DNA of 64,000 nucleotides from the NCBI GenBank assembly GCA_037013685.1, contig CM072892.1, forward strand, positions 1,178,001 to 1,242,000, in the 5' to 3' direction. A model generated the notes under the pieces. The model made no database searches. It was not told the DNA's origin and worked only from the letters and a program-made list of their open reading frames with translations. Both the position numbers and the translations under genes were made by a program. This DNA is from Acridotheres tristis. Taxonomy: Eukaryota; Chordata; Aves; Passeriformes; Sturnidae. Shown one piece after another: positions 23,901 to 35,900 of this stretch. Each line of letters opens with the position of its first letter. Position 1 is the first letter of the stretch.

Positions 23901-26900
23901 ATGGAAAACTGAGGTTTCTGGCAAAGAGCAGGATTCAATGGAATTAAAACTTTTAAACTGGAGATGTTTTTCCCAGAGATTCCTGCTACCTGAAGAGGCA
24001 CAAGCATGAGGAATGTGGTGAAGGATTGAGCATCCACTGAAATTCAGACTCCATCCAGACTCAGAGAAATTCCATGGAAAACTGACATTCCTGGCAAAGG
24101 ATTCAATGGAATTAAAGCTTTAAAATTGGAGATGTTTTTCCCAGAAATTCCTGCTACCTGAAGAGCACAACTTGAGGAATGTGTTGAAGGACTGAACATC
24201 CACTCCAGTTCAGACTCCATGGAAACACAGGAGCCAGAGGAATTCCATGGATAACTGAGGTTTCTGACAAAGGATTTAATGGAATTAAAGCTTTAAAATT
24301 GGAGATATTTTTCCCAGAGATTCTTGCTACCTGAAGGGCACAACTGGAGGAATGTGGTGAAGGACTGAGTGCCCACTGAAATTCAGACTCCATTCAGACT
24401 CAGAGAAATTCCATGGAAAACTGAGATTCCTGGCAAAGAGCAGAATTCAATGGAATTAAAGCTTTAAGGAGATTTTCCCCAGAAATTCCTGCCACCTGAA
24501 GCAAGCAGCAGAGGCAGAGCTTGAGGAATGTGTTGAAGGACTGAGCATCCACTGAAATTCAGACTCCCTGGAAATACACAGGAGCCAGAGGAATTCCATG
24601 GAAAACTGAAGTTTCTAGCAAAGGATTCAATGGAATTAAAGCTGTAAAATCGGAGATGCTTTTCCCAGAGATTCCTGCTACCTGAAGAGGCACAAGCATG
24701 AGGAATGTGGTGAAGGACTGAGCATCCACTGAAATTCAGACTCCATTCAGACTCAGAGAAATTCCATGGAAAACTGACATTCCTGGCAAAGAGCAGAATT
24801 CAATGGAATTAAAGCTTTAAGGAGATTGGAGATGTTTTTCCCAGAGATTCCTGCTACCTGAAGAGGCACAAGCATGAAGAATGTGTTGAAGGACTGAACA
24901 TCCACTCGAGTTCAGATTCCATGGAAACACAAAGGAGCCAGAGGAATTCCATGGATAACTGAGGTTTCTGACAAAGGATTTAATGGAATTAAAGCTTTAA
25001 AATTGGAGATATTTTTCCCAGAGATTCCTGCTACCTGAAGGGCACAACTGGAGGAATGTGGTGAAGGACTGAGTGCCCACTGAAATTCAGACTCCATTCA
25101 GACTCAGAGAAATTCCATGGAAAACTGAGATTCCTGGCAAAGGATTCAATGGAATTAAAGCTTTAAAATTGGAGATGTTTTTCCCAGAGATTCCTGCTAC
25201 CTGAAGAGCACAACTTGAGGAATGTGTTGAAGGACTGAACATCCACTCGAGTTCAGACTCCATGGAAACACACAGGAGCCAGAGGAATTCCATGGAAAAT
25301 GAAGATTCCTGGCTCCTGGAGGTGACCCATCCCATTGCCTGCACTGGGGACCCTCATCTGCCCCTGGTGGACAGGACAGGACAGGACCTGTCCCCTGCCT
25401 CCTTCTCCAGGCACAAAGCTTGGGACAAACCTCCCAGGATCCAGGCTGGTGTCTCTGCACCCATCCTTCCTTCTCAGGAAGGGAATTCCTTTCGTTTGGA
25501 TCCCACAGGGATCTCCAGGGTGGATTTTACCTTCCCAGATCTCCTGCTGGGGCAGGAATTGGTGGCAGGGACAGCCCCACTTCTCTCCTACCCTTTCTAA
25601 AACAGCACAAAAAGAAAGGACTTTTCTTCCAATTAAGACATATGCAAATATCTCATTTCAGACTGTGGAAGTGAATTCCATGCTAGGATCTGTTTTTCCC
25701 AGCATGTGGGTTCTCATCAGGTTTAGAAGCTTTGATTCCATCCAGGAATGTTTTTTTCAGAGGAATTGGGATGAGTTTTATCACAGTGAGGGACACAGCA
25801 GAGATTTTATTCCAATTTCAGTGGAACTTTAACCTCTGCTGAGTGGATGACTGGGATTTTAAAGTCGTGTTGATAATTTTCTCTCCAATATTCCTCGTCT
25901 GAAACCAAAACTGCTGGAAGAGGAAATCGTGCCTGGATCTCGAGAGGAAAACATCTCCTCGCCCAAAATCCATCCCCTGCTCCTTGGCAGCAGGAACAAC
26001 ACCAATCAGTGGAGTTGAAAGTCCAATTTTTCCTGACAATGGAAAACAATTTCCAGCCTAAAGGGCCCTGTCCAAACACAACAGGCAGTGTTTAATTAAA
26101 AGCTGGATTTGGCAGTGGTTTCGGTGGCCCTCGGAGAGGGGTTGCTCCACACTCAGAAGAAATCACAGCACAGGAGTTGGCAGGGCATGGAGCTGAACCC
26201 AGCCTGCAGCTCCCAGGGATGGGCAGGAGGTGCCAATTGAGCAGAATTATCCATCAGTATCCCAAAAAAAAAAAAAAAAAAGAGGAAAAAAATCCCCGTT
26301 GTGCTTTTGGAAAGCTGCTGTTAAAAATGCTGCATCAAACTGGAGAATGGGGGTGGGTACAGGAAAGGTCACTCTGCTCTCAGTGGAATGGAATTATGAT
26401 CCTAAAAAGCCAATCCTGAATGTTTTGGGGAGGATTCAGCTTCTGCCTCATCCCTGGAAGTGTCCAAGGCCAGCTTGGACAGGGTTTGGAGCAGCCTGGG
26501 ATATGGAAAGTGTTCATACCCATGGCAGGGGTGGGATGAGTTGATTTTTAATCCTTCCCATCCCCAAATTAATCTGGGATTCTCTGATTTTTCCACAGGA
26601 TTTCAGGCAGATTTTTATCCTCCCCTGGGTGCCCCCCTCACCCTTCTCCCTCTCCCTGCTGGGCCCTTGGGGTGTCCCAGGACAATCCCAGCAGGTCTGG
26701 GGTGCAGGAGGGGTTTTGGGGCTGTCATTGACGCCCCCAAAGTTGGGAGCTGAGAGGTTTCAGCTCGGTGCACATCGACCTGAAAAAGGGGTTAAAATGC
26801 TGCTGGAGACTGGGACAAACTGGGACAAACTGGGGAATTCCACATTTCCCCAGTCAGGGACACCCCCAGCCTGGAAATTGGGAATATTCCCTTTTGGGTG

Positions 26901-29900
26901 GATGTGTGAAAGCACCGGGATCGTTCAAACACGGAGATAAATCCTGAAGGGGCTCCACAACAGTTCTGTGATTTGGGATTGGGAATCCTGCAAACCTGGA
27001 TGTTCCCAGCCCATCCTGCTGATATTGGAATTTTTTGGACACAAAGTGACCAAACCTGGGTGGGCTGAGCCCCATCTGGAGCTCGGGCAGTGAGGGGATG
27101 GCACTGACACATCAGTAGGGACCAGGACCTGCTGATCCCAACGTTTTTGGGATAAATCCTGGAATTTTTGTTTGCAAGAAATCCAATCCCAATCATCCAT
27201 ACCATCACCATGTCCTGCTGCTCAATCCTGAATTAAATTGACGTTTCCTGGATGACAGAACCAGCGTGTCCCTCTCTTTTTGGGGGGGGGTCTCTATTTT
27301 CGAGGTGTTCATTCTTTAAAAATATTGAATATCTGAATATCTGAGCTAGATTTACACATCTTTCTTTGAGATTTAAAGCACTGCAGTTCCTCATGACATA
27401 AGCTTTGTTCTATATCACAGGGACTGACGAGGCATAAAATATTTTACCTCTATAAATTACCCAATAAAAAGTTTTAATTTCCATGTCACTGCAGTGTTTT
27501 ACTGCAAAGATTCACTTCAATTCCCTCTCCTTAAATTTAACTGGGAGCTTTATATTCCTTCCTACTTACACTCCTAAATGGAAAATAAAATTTGCTTCGA
27601 TGCAAGAGATGCTAAAAAAAAAAAAAAGTAATTTAAGGCTCCAAGAGCTCTGACATTTATTTGTTATATTTGGTCAGAGCTTTACATTTATTTTATGCTG
27701 AAACCTTTAAACACAACAATGTTAAAGGTGGAAATCAGCCAAGGAGAGGAGTTTCCCTTTGGATCTCCCTCCTCCACTCCTTTGGATTGTGCTGCCAAAT
27801 CCTTTGCATTTCCCTGCCCAAGGCTCTGATTCTTCCCTGATTTTCTAAAGCCCTTCCCAGGTCCCCAAAATCCCCTCAGAACCCTCAAATCCATCTCTTC
27901 CTTCTCTTTCCCAGGGCAGTTATTATTCAGATATTAAATCACTTCCCTCTCCTTCACTTTTCAGAATTCTTGGATTTATCCCGAGTTCACCAATGAAAAA
28001 CTCAACCACTCTGATCTTTTTGTGCCTGGCCTGAGCTCTGAGCGCTCCTGAGCTCTGCAATTCCTCTTCTCCCCATTCCTGGCACTTTGTTCCCATCAAA
28101 CATCCCAAACTCCCAGCCTGGAACACCTCCCACTGTCCCAATGTCCAACCCCAATGTCCAACCTGGCCTTGGGCACTGCCAGGGATCCAGGGGCAGCCAC
28201 AGCAAATCTGGCAATTCCAGCCCAGCCAGGAATTCCCAATTCCCAACATCCCATCCATCCCTGCCCTCTGGCACTGGGAATTCCATCCCTGCCCTTCCCC
28301 ACCCTCCCAGCCAGGAATTCCTTCCCAATATCCCACTCAAATCTCTCCATTTCCAGTTTGCAGCCATTCCCTGTGTCCTGTCCCTCCATCCCTTGTCCCC
28401 AGTCCCTCTCCAGCTCTCCTGGAGCCCCTTTAGGTGCCCTCAGCTCTCCCTGGATCCTTCTCCTCTCCAGGGGATCATTCCCAGCTCTCCCATGTCCCAC
28501 TCTACTTCACAGATCCCTCTCCTATTATTTCCCCTAATTCCCATCCTTGGAATTGCTCTGCAATCCCATGGACAAAACCATTCCTGTCCTGTCAATGCCT
28601 CTCATGCATGGAAATAAAACCAGAGGGTCAGGATCAAGAATTCCCTGAAAATAAGGGAAGTGAAGCCCACTGGGGATTTTTACAAGAGCAGTTTGGATTT
28701 GCACTGAAGGAATTTTCCAAGGTCAAGTTGGACATTGGGGCTTGGAGCTCCCTGGGACAGTGGGAGGTGTCTCTGCCATGGATGGGATGGGATGGGATGG
28801 GATGGGATGGGATGGGATGGGGATGGGATGGGATGGGATCCAATGGGATGGGATGGGATGGGATGGGATCCAATGGGATGGGATTCAGTGGGATGGGATC
28901 CAATGGGATGGGATTCAGTGGGATGGGATCCAATGGGATGGGATTCAATGGGATGGGACTCAGTGGGATGGGATTCAGTGGGATGGGATTCAGTGGGATG
29001 GGATTCAGTGGGATGGGATTCAATGGGATGGGATCCAATGGGATGGGATTCAGTGGGATGGGATCCAATGGGATGGGATTCAGTGGGATGGGATCCAAGG
29101 TCACTTCAAACCCAAACCAATCTGTGACTTTTCCCAAAAACACATTTTCTCCCCTAGGGGACCTGGGAGTGACAGGGAGGGCTCGGAGGAGACCCCTGCA
29201 CTTAGGGACAATTTATGACTGCCACATTCCATGGGGACATTCCCAGCCTCCCCCACAGCTGGACCTGCTGCTTTTCTTGGGAGTGTTCCAGTTCCAGGCA
29301 TGCCTGGGAACTGTCCCTAAAGGTCCATCAGCACCTCCCTGTCAATCCCAGCAGGAAATGTGTGACAATCCTGTCACTGCCCCAGCAAGCACTGCCAGAT
29401 CTCCCCCGTTCCCACAGAAAATCCATGTATTTCCAAAAACCTCCAACTCAGGGGCCCTAAGGAATTTCTCCCAGCGAATCATTTTATATTCCACTTGCTA
29501 ATCTGAAATCAAAACCCTCTGGAAGAGCTCCCACATCTGAAAACTGCTCTGAGTTCAAGCATTCCTAAGCTCCATGGTGCTCAAGGAAAGCAATGATCTG
29601 TCCGTGAGCAGCTTCCAGAGCTGGGAAATCCCCAAGAAAATCCCAACATTCCCGAATTCCCAGTTCCTGGAGGTGCCAGCCTTACCTGGAATGAGGTGGG
29701 GGGGTTGATGTTCACCCGGGCTTGGTTCCAGTGCTGTCCCTTATTGCCACTCGAGGACCACAGGGGGTTTTCTATGGCAGTCTGGCCTTTGAGCCTCAGG
29801 TAAACGTTCAGACTTCCTGCAAAACAGGAGGAGAACTGGAGTTGGGAAGGATCTGCCTGGAGTGCTCTCCTCACCCTCCTCACTCTTTTTTTTTTTTTTT

Positions 29901-32900
29901 TTTTTTCCCCATGGATCTGAGGTGTGGAAGTTTCTTGGCGTAAATTCAAAACTTTTTAAAATTCAGGAATGTTGGGAAGTGGTGATGGGAGCTCTCAGCA
30001 GAGGGGAACTGAGCACCCACCCTGCAGCTCAGAAAAGGAATTTTCTGTGGTTTAGAGCAAGAAATTGGCATTAAACCTCCTTCTCCAGGGCCAAATCAGC
30101 AATTGGGGTGGTTTGTGCTGAATTTTTGCTTGTTAAAACCACCCAGCTTTGCTCTGCCCACTGCTGGAGCTCCCCAGAGCCTGGCAGATCCATCTCAGGG
30201 AGAGAGAGGTGATGCCCTTGGAATATTTCTGGAGGCCAACAACACCCTCTGAGTTCAAACAACCCCCAAAATCCCTCCCTGTGCAGGAAAACCCCCCCAG
30301 AGCTGCACCTTTGCCCACCAGTATGAAACTGGTGCCAGCACAGACATTTTTGGCAGCAGGGTCACCTGCAGGCATGGACACAACCAGCTGCTCTTGGTGC
30401 ACCAAAAAATATCAAATTTCACTGCTCTGGGTCCATAAATCCCCAGGATTTGGGGTTTTGGTGCTATTTGCCACCGTGGTTGCCTGCAGGTGTGTGGGGC
30501 AGTGGGGCCTCTGTGTGCTCTGTAAATTCAGAGTATTTCTCTTCCTCTCACACTTTGAGACAGCCAGTGTTTGACCCTTTCTAGCTAAAAAAAAAAAAAA
30601 AAAAAAAAGTGATTTTATGTTTAATGGAATTGTCTCGATTTCAGTTTATTCCCATTGTCACTTTTCCTGTCCCTGATCATCCTCACACTTTTCCTCCAGG
30701 AATTTATCCAGTGGATAAAATCATCCTAAACCTTTCCAAGGCCAGGCTGGACAGGATTTGGAGCCCTCTGGGATAGTGGGAGGTGCCCCTGCCCATGGAA
30801 AGGGCTGGAACAGGATGAGTTTGAGGTCCCTCCCCACCCAAACCAGTCTGGGATTCCGGGATTCTGTATAAGAATGGAATTTGGAACATCAGCTGAAATG
30901 ATGGGAACGGCGTTTTTTAAAGATTAAGGGACCAAAGTAAAACTGAGCAATTCTGGATTTTGACCATTCATGTTCACATTTGCAGGAATAAATCCAGTGG
31001 AATTGTGGTCATGGATCACCTCTGTCACAGGTTGGATCCTTCCTTGCCTTGGCAATTCAAGGATTTCCACAGGGAAAAAGGGATCCCAGCAAAAACCCCA
31101 AAATCTAAGGACAGAAACTTCCTGAAGAGGAAATCCAGGGAAAAAAAAAAAAACAAACCAAATCCCACTGGTTTTGGACAAACCTCAATGCCTGTTTTCT
31201 TTCTGTTATCCCAAATAACTTTACACTCCAAATATTTCTCAGGAATTCCAGAAACACTCTTTAACCCTTTATGTTTGTAGGTTTTTTTTCTTCACAATAT
31301 ACAGAAATAAACAACCAGAATATGACCAGATATTGCAATTTCTATCTTTTTCTCTCAGCATGGAGTGGCTGAATCCTTCCAATAAAAAAAAAAAAAAAAC
31401 AAAAAACCAAGCACAGAGCCAGGAGGATTCCAACCTGGAGCTGCATCCACATTCCTGCAGCACAGAGACAAAAAAAATAAAATAAAAAAAATAAAAAAAA
31501 CCCTGAGTGCTCTTGTCTGCTCTGCTTAAAATCTGAGCTCTGCCTGGGGGCAGGGGGAGCTCAGACAAAGCAAGGGCCAGAACTCTCTGGGAGGAGGAGT
31601 TTGCCCTTGAAACAGAGATAAAAATACCTCAAACCAGGTCACTCTGACACTGGAAAACCTCTTGGCACACTGGGAGCACCAAGAAACCCGCAAAGGACTT
31701 CCAAAAAAATTGGATTTTTGTTGTTCAGGCTTTTATATTTTCATAGTTTGGTTTTTTGGTTTTTTTTCATACCACAAAAAGGAATTAAATGTGAGTGTTG
31801 GAAGGGCCACGACTAAAAATAGACTGGCAGGTACCCTTTGAAAATCCTATTTCTGCAGGTTTTCAGCAAATTTTCCATTATTTTTCCACAGGAAACACCT
31901 GAGGAACGCTGCTGCTCCCTGCCTGATCCTGATTCTGTCAGGAATTCCTAAAACACTCACAAATATCCTTTGAAAATCCCCATTCCTGTGGCATTTGAGC
32001 AAATTTTCCATGATTTTTCCATGGGAAATTCCTGAGGAACTCTGCTGCTCCAAGCTTGATCCCAAATTTAATCAGGACCTAAAACATTTATAGATACTCC
32101 TTGAAAATCTCTATTCCTGTGGCTTTTGGGCAATTTTTCCATGACTTTTCCACAGGAAACACCTGAGGAATGCTGCTGCTCCCTGCCTGATCCTGATTCT
32201 GTCAGGAATTCCTAAAAAACTCACAAACATCCTTTGAAAAATCCCTATTCCTGTGGCATTTGAGCAAATTTTCCATGATTTTTCCATGGGAAATTCCTGA
32301 GGAATGCTGCTGCTCCCTGCCTGATCCTGATTCTGTCAGGAATTCCTAAAACACTCACAAATATCCTTTGAAAATCCCTATTCCTGTGGCTTTTGAGCAA
32401 ATTTTCCATGATTTTTCCATGGGAAATTCCTGAGGAATGCTGCTGCTCCCTGCCTGATCCTGATTCTGTCAGGAATTCCTAAAACACTCAAGAATACTCC
32501 TTGAAAATCTCTATTTCTTCAGCATTTGAGCGAATTTTCCATGATTTTTCCACGGGAAATTCCTGAGGAACGCTGCTGCTCCCTGCCTGATCCCAAATCC
32601 ATCAGGAATGCCTAAAACATCCCGTTAGAATCAGGAAAAATGGAAAAAAAAAAAAAAAATCCTTATTAAAATCAACTTTCCCCTTTCCAACCTCTAAAAT
32701 TCCCATTCAAACCAACGGGCTCCCCCATGCAATTCCCTGCCTAAAATCCCACCCATGCAGCTGCGAGATGGAAATTCCTCCATCCTACAAATTCCTGATG
32801 AGTGGAAAAACCAGAATGTTGCCCCCAATTCGGGGGGGTTTTTAAAATAGAAGAAACCCTTGGAAGGGCTGGCTCTGTTCCCAGACTTTTCCTCCAAACA

Positions 32901-35900
32901 AGAGGGATTTTTCCAGCGATTTTCCCCAAAGGAATTGGCTTTGTCTCACCTATGTGCTGTCCATACATGTGGTAGTAGAAGCTGAAGCAGTAGGCTGTGT
33001 TGGTGGCTCCGTAGGGATTTTTGGGAGCGACGCTGAAAACGGGACTGACCAGTCTGGCCTTCTCCCCCTCCAGCCTGGGCCGGGACGTCTCGATGTACAT
33101 GTAAAAACCTGGGAAAATCCAAGGGGAAATCGTTGGGATGGGGACTTCAACATCTGTAAAAAACCTGGGGAAATCCAAGGGGAAATCGTTGGGATGGGGA
33201 CTTCAACATCTGTAAAAAACCTGGGGAAATCCAAGGGGAAATCGTTGGGATGGGGAGTTCAACATCTGTGAAATCCTGGGAAAATCCAAGGGGAAATAAT
33301 TGGGATAGGGAGTTCAACATCTGTGAAATCCTGGGGAAATCCAAGGGGAAATAATTGGGATAGGGAGTTCAACATCTGTGAAATCCTGGGAAAATCCAAG
33401 GGGAAATCGTTGGGATGGGGAGTTCAACACCACTGAAAACCTGGGAAAATCCAAGGGGAAATCGTTGGGATGGGGAGTTCAACATCTGTAAAAAACCTGG
33501 GAAAATCCAAGGGGAAATCGTTGGGATGGGGAGTTCAACATCTGTGAAATACTGGGAAAATCCAAGGGGAAATCGTTGGGATGGGGACTTCAACACCTGT
33601 AAAAAACCTGGGGAAATTCAAGGGGAAATCGTTGGGATGGGGAGTTCAACACCACTGAAAACCTGGAAAAATCCAAAGGGAAATCGTCGGGATGGGGACT
33701 TTAACATCTGTGAAAACCTGGAAAAATCTGAAGGGGAAATCGTTGGGATGGGGACTTTAACATCCAGGAAGTCTCAATGTACATGTAAAAACCTGGGAAA
33801 ATCCAAGAGGAAATCGTTGGGATGGGGAGTTCAACATCTGTGAAATCCTGGGGAAATCCAAAGGGAAATCATTGGGATAGGGAGTTCAACACCTGTGAAA
33901 CCTTGGGAAAATCCAAGGGGAAATCGTTGGGATGGGGAGTTCAACATCTGTGAAACCTTGGGAAAATCCAAAGGGAAATAATTGGGATGAGGCCCTCAAC
34001 ACCTGTGAAAATCTGGAAAAACCCAAAGGGAAATCATTGGGATAGGGAGTTCAACACCAGTGAAATCCTGGAAAAATCCCAAGGGAAATCATTGGGATGG
34101 GGACTTCAACACCTGTAAAAACCTGGAAAAATCCAAGGGGAAATCATTAGGATGAGGCTTTCAACATCCAGGATGTCTTGATGTACATGTAAAAACCTGG
34201 GAAAATCCAAGGGGAAATCATTGGGATGGGGAGTTCAACACCTGTAAAAACCTGGAAAAATCCAAGGGGAAATCATTAGGATGAGGCTTTCAACATCCAG
34301 GATGTCTTGATGTACATGTAAAAACCTGGGAAAATCCAAGGGGAAATCGTTGGGATGGGGAGTTCAACATCTGTGAAATCCTGGGAAAATCCAAAGGGAA
34401 ATCATTGGGATGGGGAGTTCAACACCACTGAAAACCTGGGAAAATCCAAAGGGAAATAATTGGGATGAGGCCCTCAACACCGGTGAAAATCTGGAAAAAT
34501 CCAAGTGGAAATCATTGGGATGGGGACTTCAACACCACTGAAAACCTGGAAAAACCCAAAGGGAAATAATTGGGATGGGGAGTTCAACACTGGTGAAATC
34601 CTGGAAAAATCTGAAGGAAAATCATTGGAATGAGACCTTCAACACCTGTGAAAATCTGGAAAAATCCAAGGGGAAATAATTGGGATGGGGAGTTCAACAC
34701 CACTGGAAACCTGGAAAAATCCAAGGGGAAATCATTAGGATGAGGCTTTCAACATCCAGAATGTCTTGATGTACATGTAAAAACCTGGGAAAATCCAAGG
34801 GGAAATCGTTGGGATGGGGAGTTCAACACCTGTGAAAACCTTGGGAAAATCCAAGGGGAAATCGTTGGGATGGGGAGTTCAACACCACTGAAAACCTGGG
34901 AAAATCCCAAGGGAAATAATTGGGATGGGGAGTTCAACACCTGTGAAAATCTGGAAAAATCTGAAGGGAAACCATGGGAAGAGGTTTTCAACATCCAGGA
35001 CATCTTGATGTACATGTAAAAATCTGTAAAATCCAAGGAAAATCATTGAGATGAGGCCTTCAACACCTGTAAAAATCTGGAAAAATCCAAGGGAAATCAT
35101 TGGGATGAGACCTTCAACACCTGTAAAAACTTGGGAAAATCCAAAGGGAAATTCTTGGGATGAGACCCTCAACATCCAAGATGTCTCAATGTACACTGAA
35201 AAACCTGGGAAAATCCAAAGAGAAATCACTTGGGATGAGGCCACCAGCACCTGGGACATCTCAATGTACAGGTAAAAACCTGGAAAATCCAAAGGGAAAT
35301 CCTTGGGATTGGGTCCTCATCACCCAACACAGACAAATGCAGGAACACCTTGGAATTATCAAACATCCTGATAAAGTTTTCCCTTCCATCCCCTCCCCTG
35401 TCATTCCTGGGACTCATTTTCCCCCTGCATGAAGCCCCTGTGTTTCCAAAGCCCTGTTTTCCATGGAAATGAAAATCCAGTGGGACAATGCTGGAAAACA
35501 TCTCCAAACTGGTGAAACCTTTGCACAAAATCTGAGGAGGTTCAGCCTTCAGTCCCGAGGGGGGAATTTGTCCCTGGGAACATGACTTGTAAAATAAAGG
35601 GAAAACATGATGGAAACCTTTCAAGGAATATTTTCAATATCCCAAACAAGACAACATCCATTTATTCCATTTCTAGAAGTGCCAGCCACAGAGATATTAT
35701 TTAATTAATCCAACCCAATGAACGTGGTGCAGGGTGAATTTTTCCCCCCTTTGGAAGTGCACACAATAAAATAGCAGGAATTTCTGCAGGTCTGGAGAAA
35801 TTCAGCTCGGACTTTTCAAATGCAAATCCCTGCTGCAGCCAGGAGCACACGTTAGCAGGGGCAGCAGATTGAAAACTGCACATTTGAACAATAGCCAGAG

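Larger units (their letters stand above)
21564..29685 (-). other. Intron between MAM exons (about 8.1 kb)
   Basis: Contains the poly(A) run at its 3' end, a 50-bp array (22310-23590), a 175-bp array (23735-25310), three CR1 pieces and a GGGAT-type array. Unique-looking stretches are 21600-22300, 25320-26450 and 26600-28100. The part at 27300-27640 is AT-rich, has no recognised repeat and could be conserved noncoding sequence. Confidence 0.6.
29817..32949 (-). other. Intron between MAM exons (about 3.1 kb)
   Basis: Contains a poly(T) run at about 29886-29906, poly(A) runs at about 30585-30607 and 31384-31400, one CR1 3' end (30730-30875) and a 130-bp tandem array (31835-32625). The remaining sequence shows nothing recognisable. 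Confidence 0.6.

Noticed and set aside
28434..29501. 355-codon ORF with MGWDG/MGFSG repeats
   Set aside because: Translation through two CR1 fragments and the GGGATGGGATTCAGT array; no domain or splice support.
22310..35310. CRISPR-like regular repeats
   Set aside because: The repeats are head-to-tail without unique spacers, are in vertebrate intron DNA and have no cas genes.
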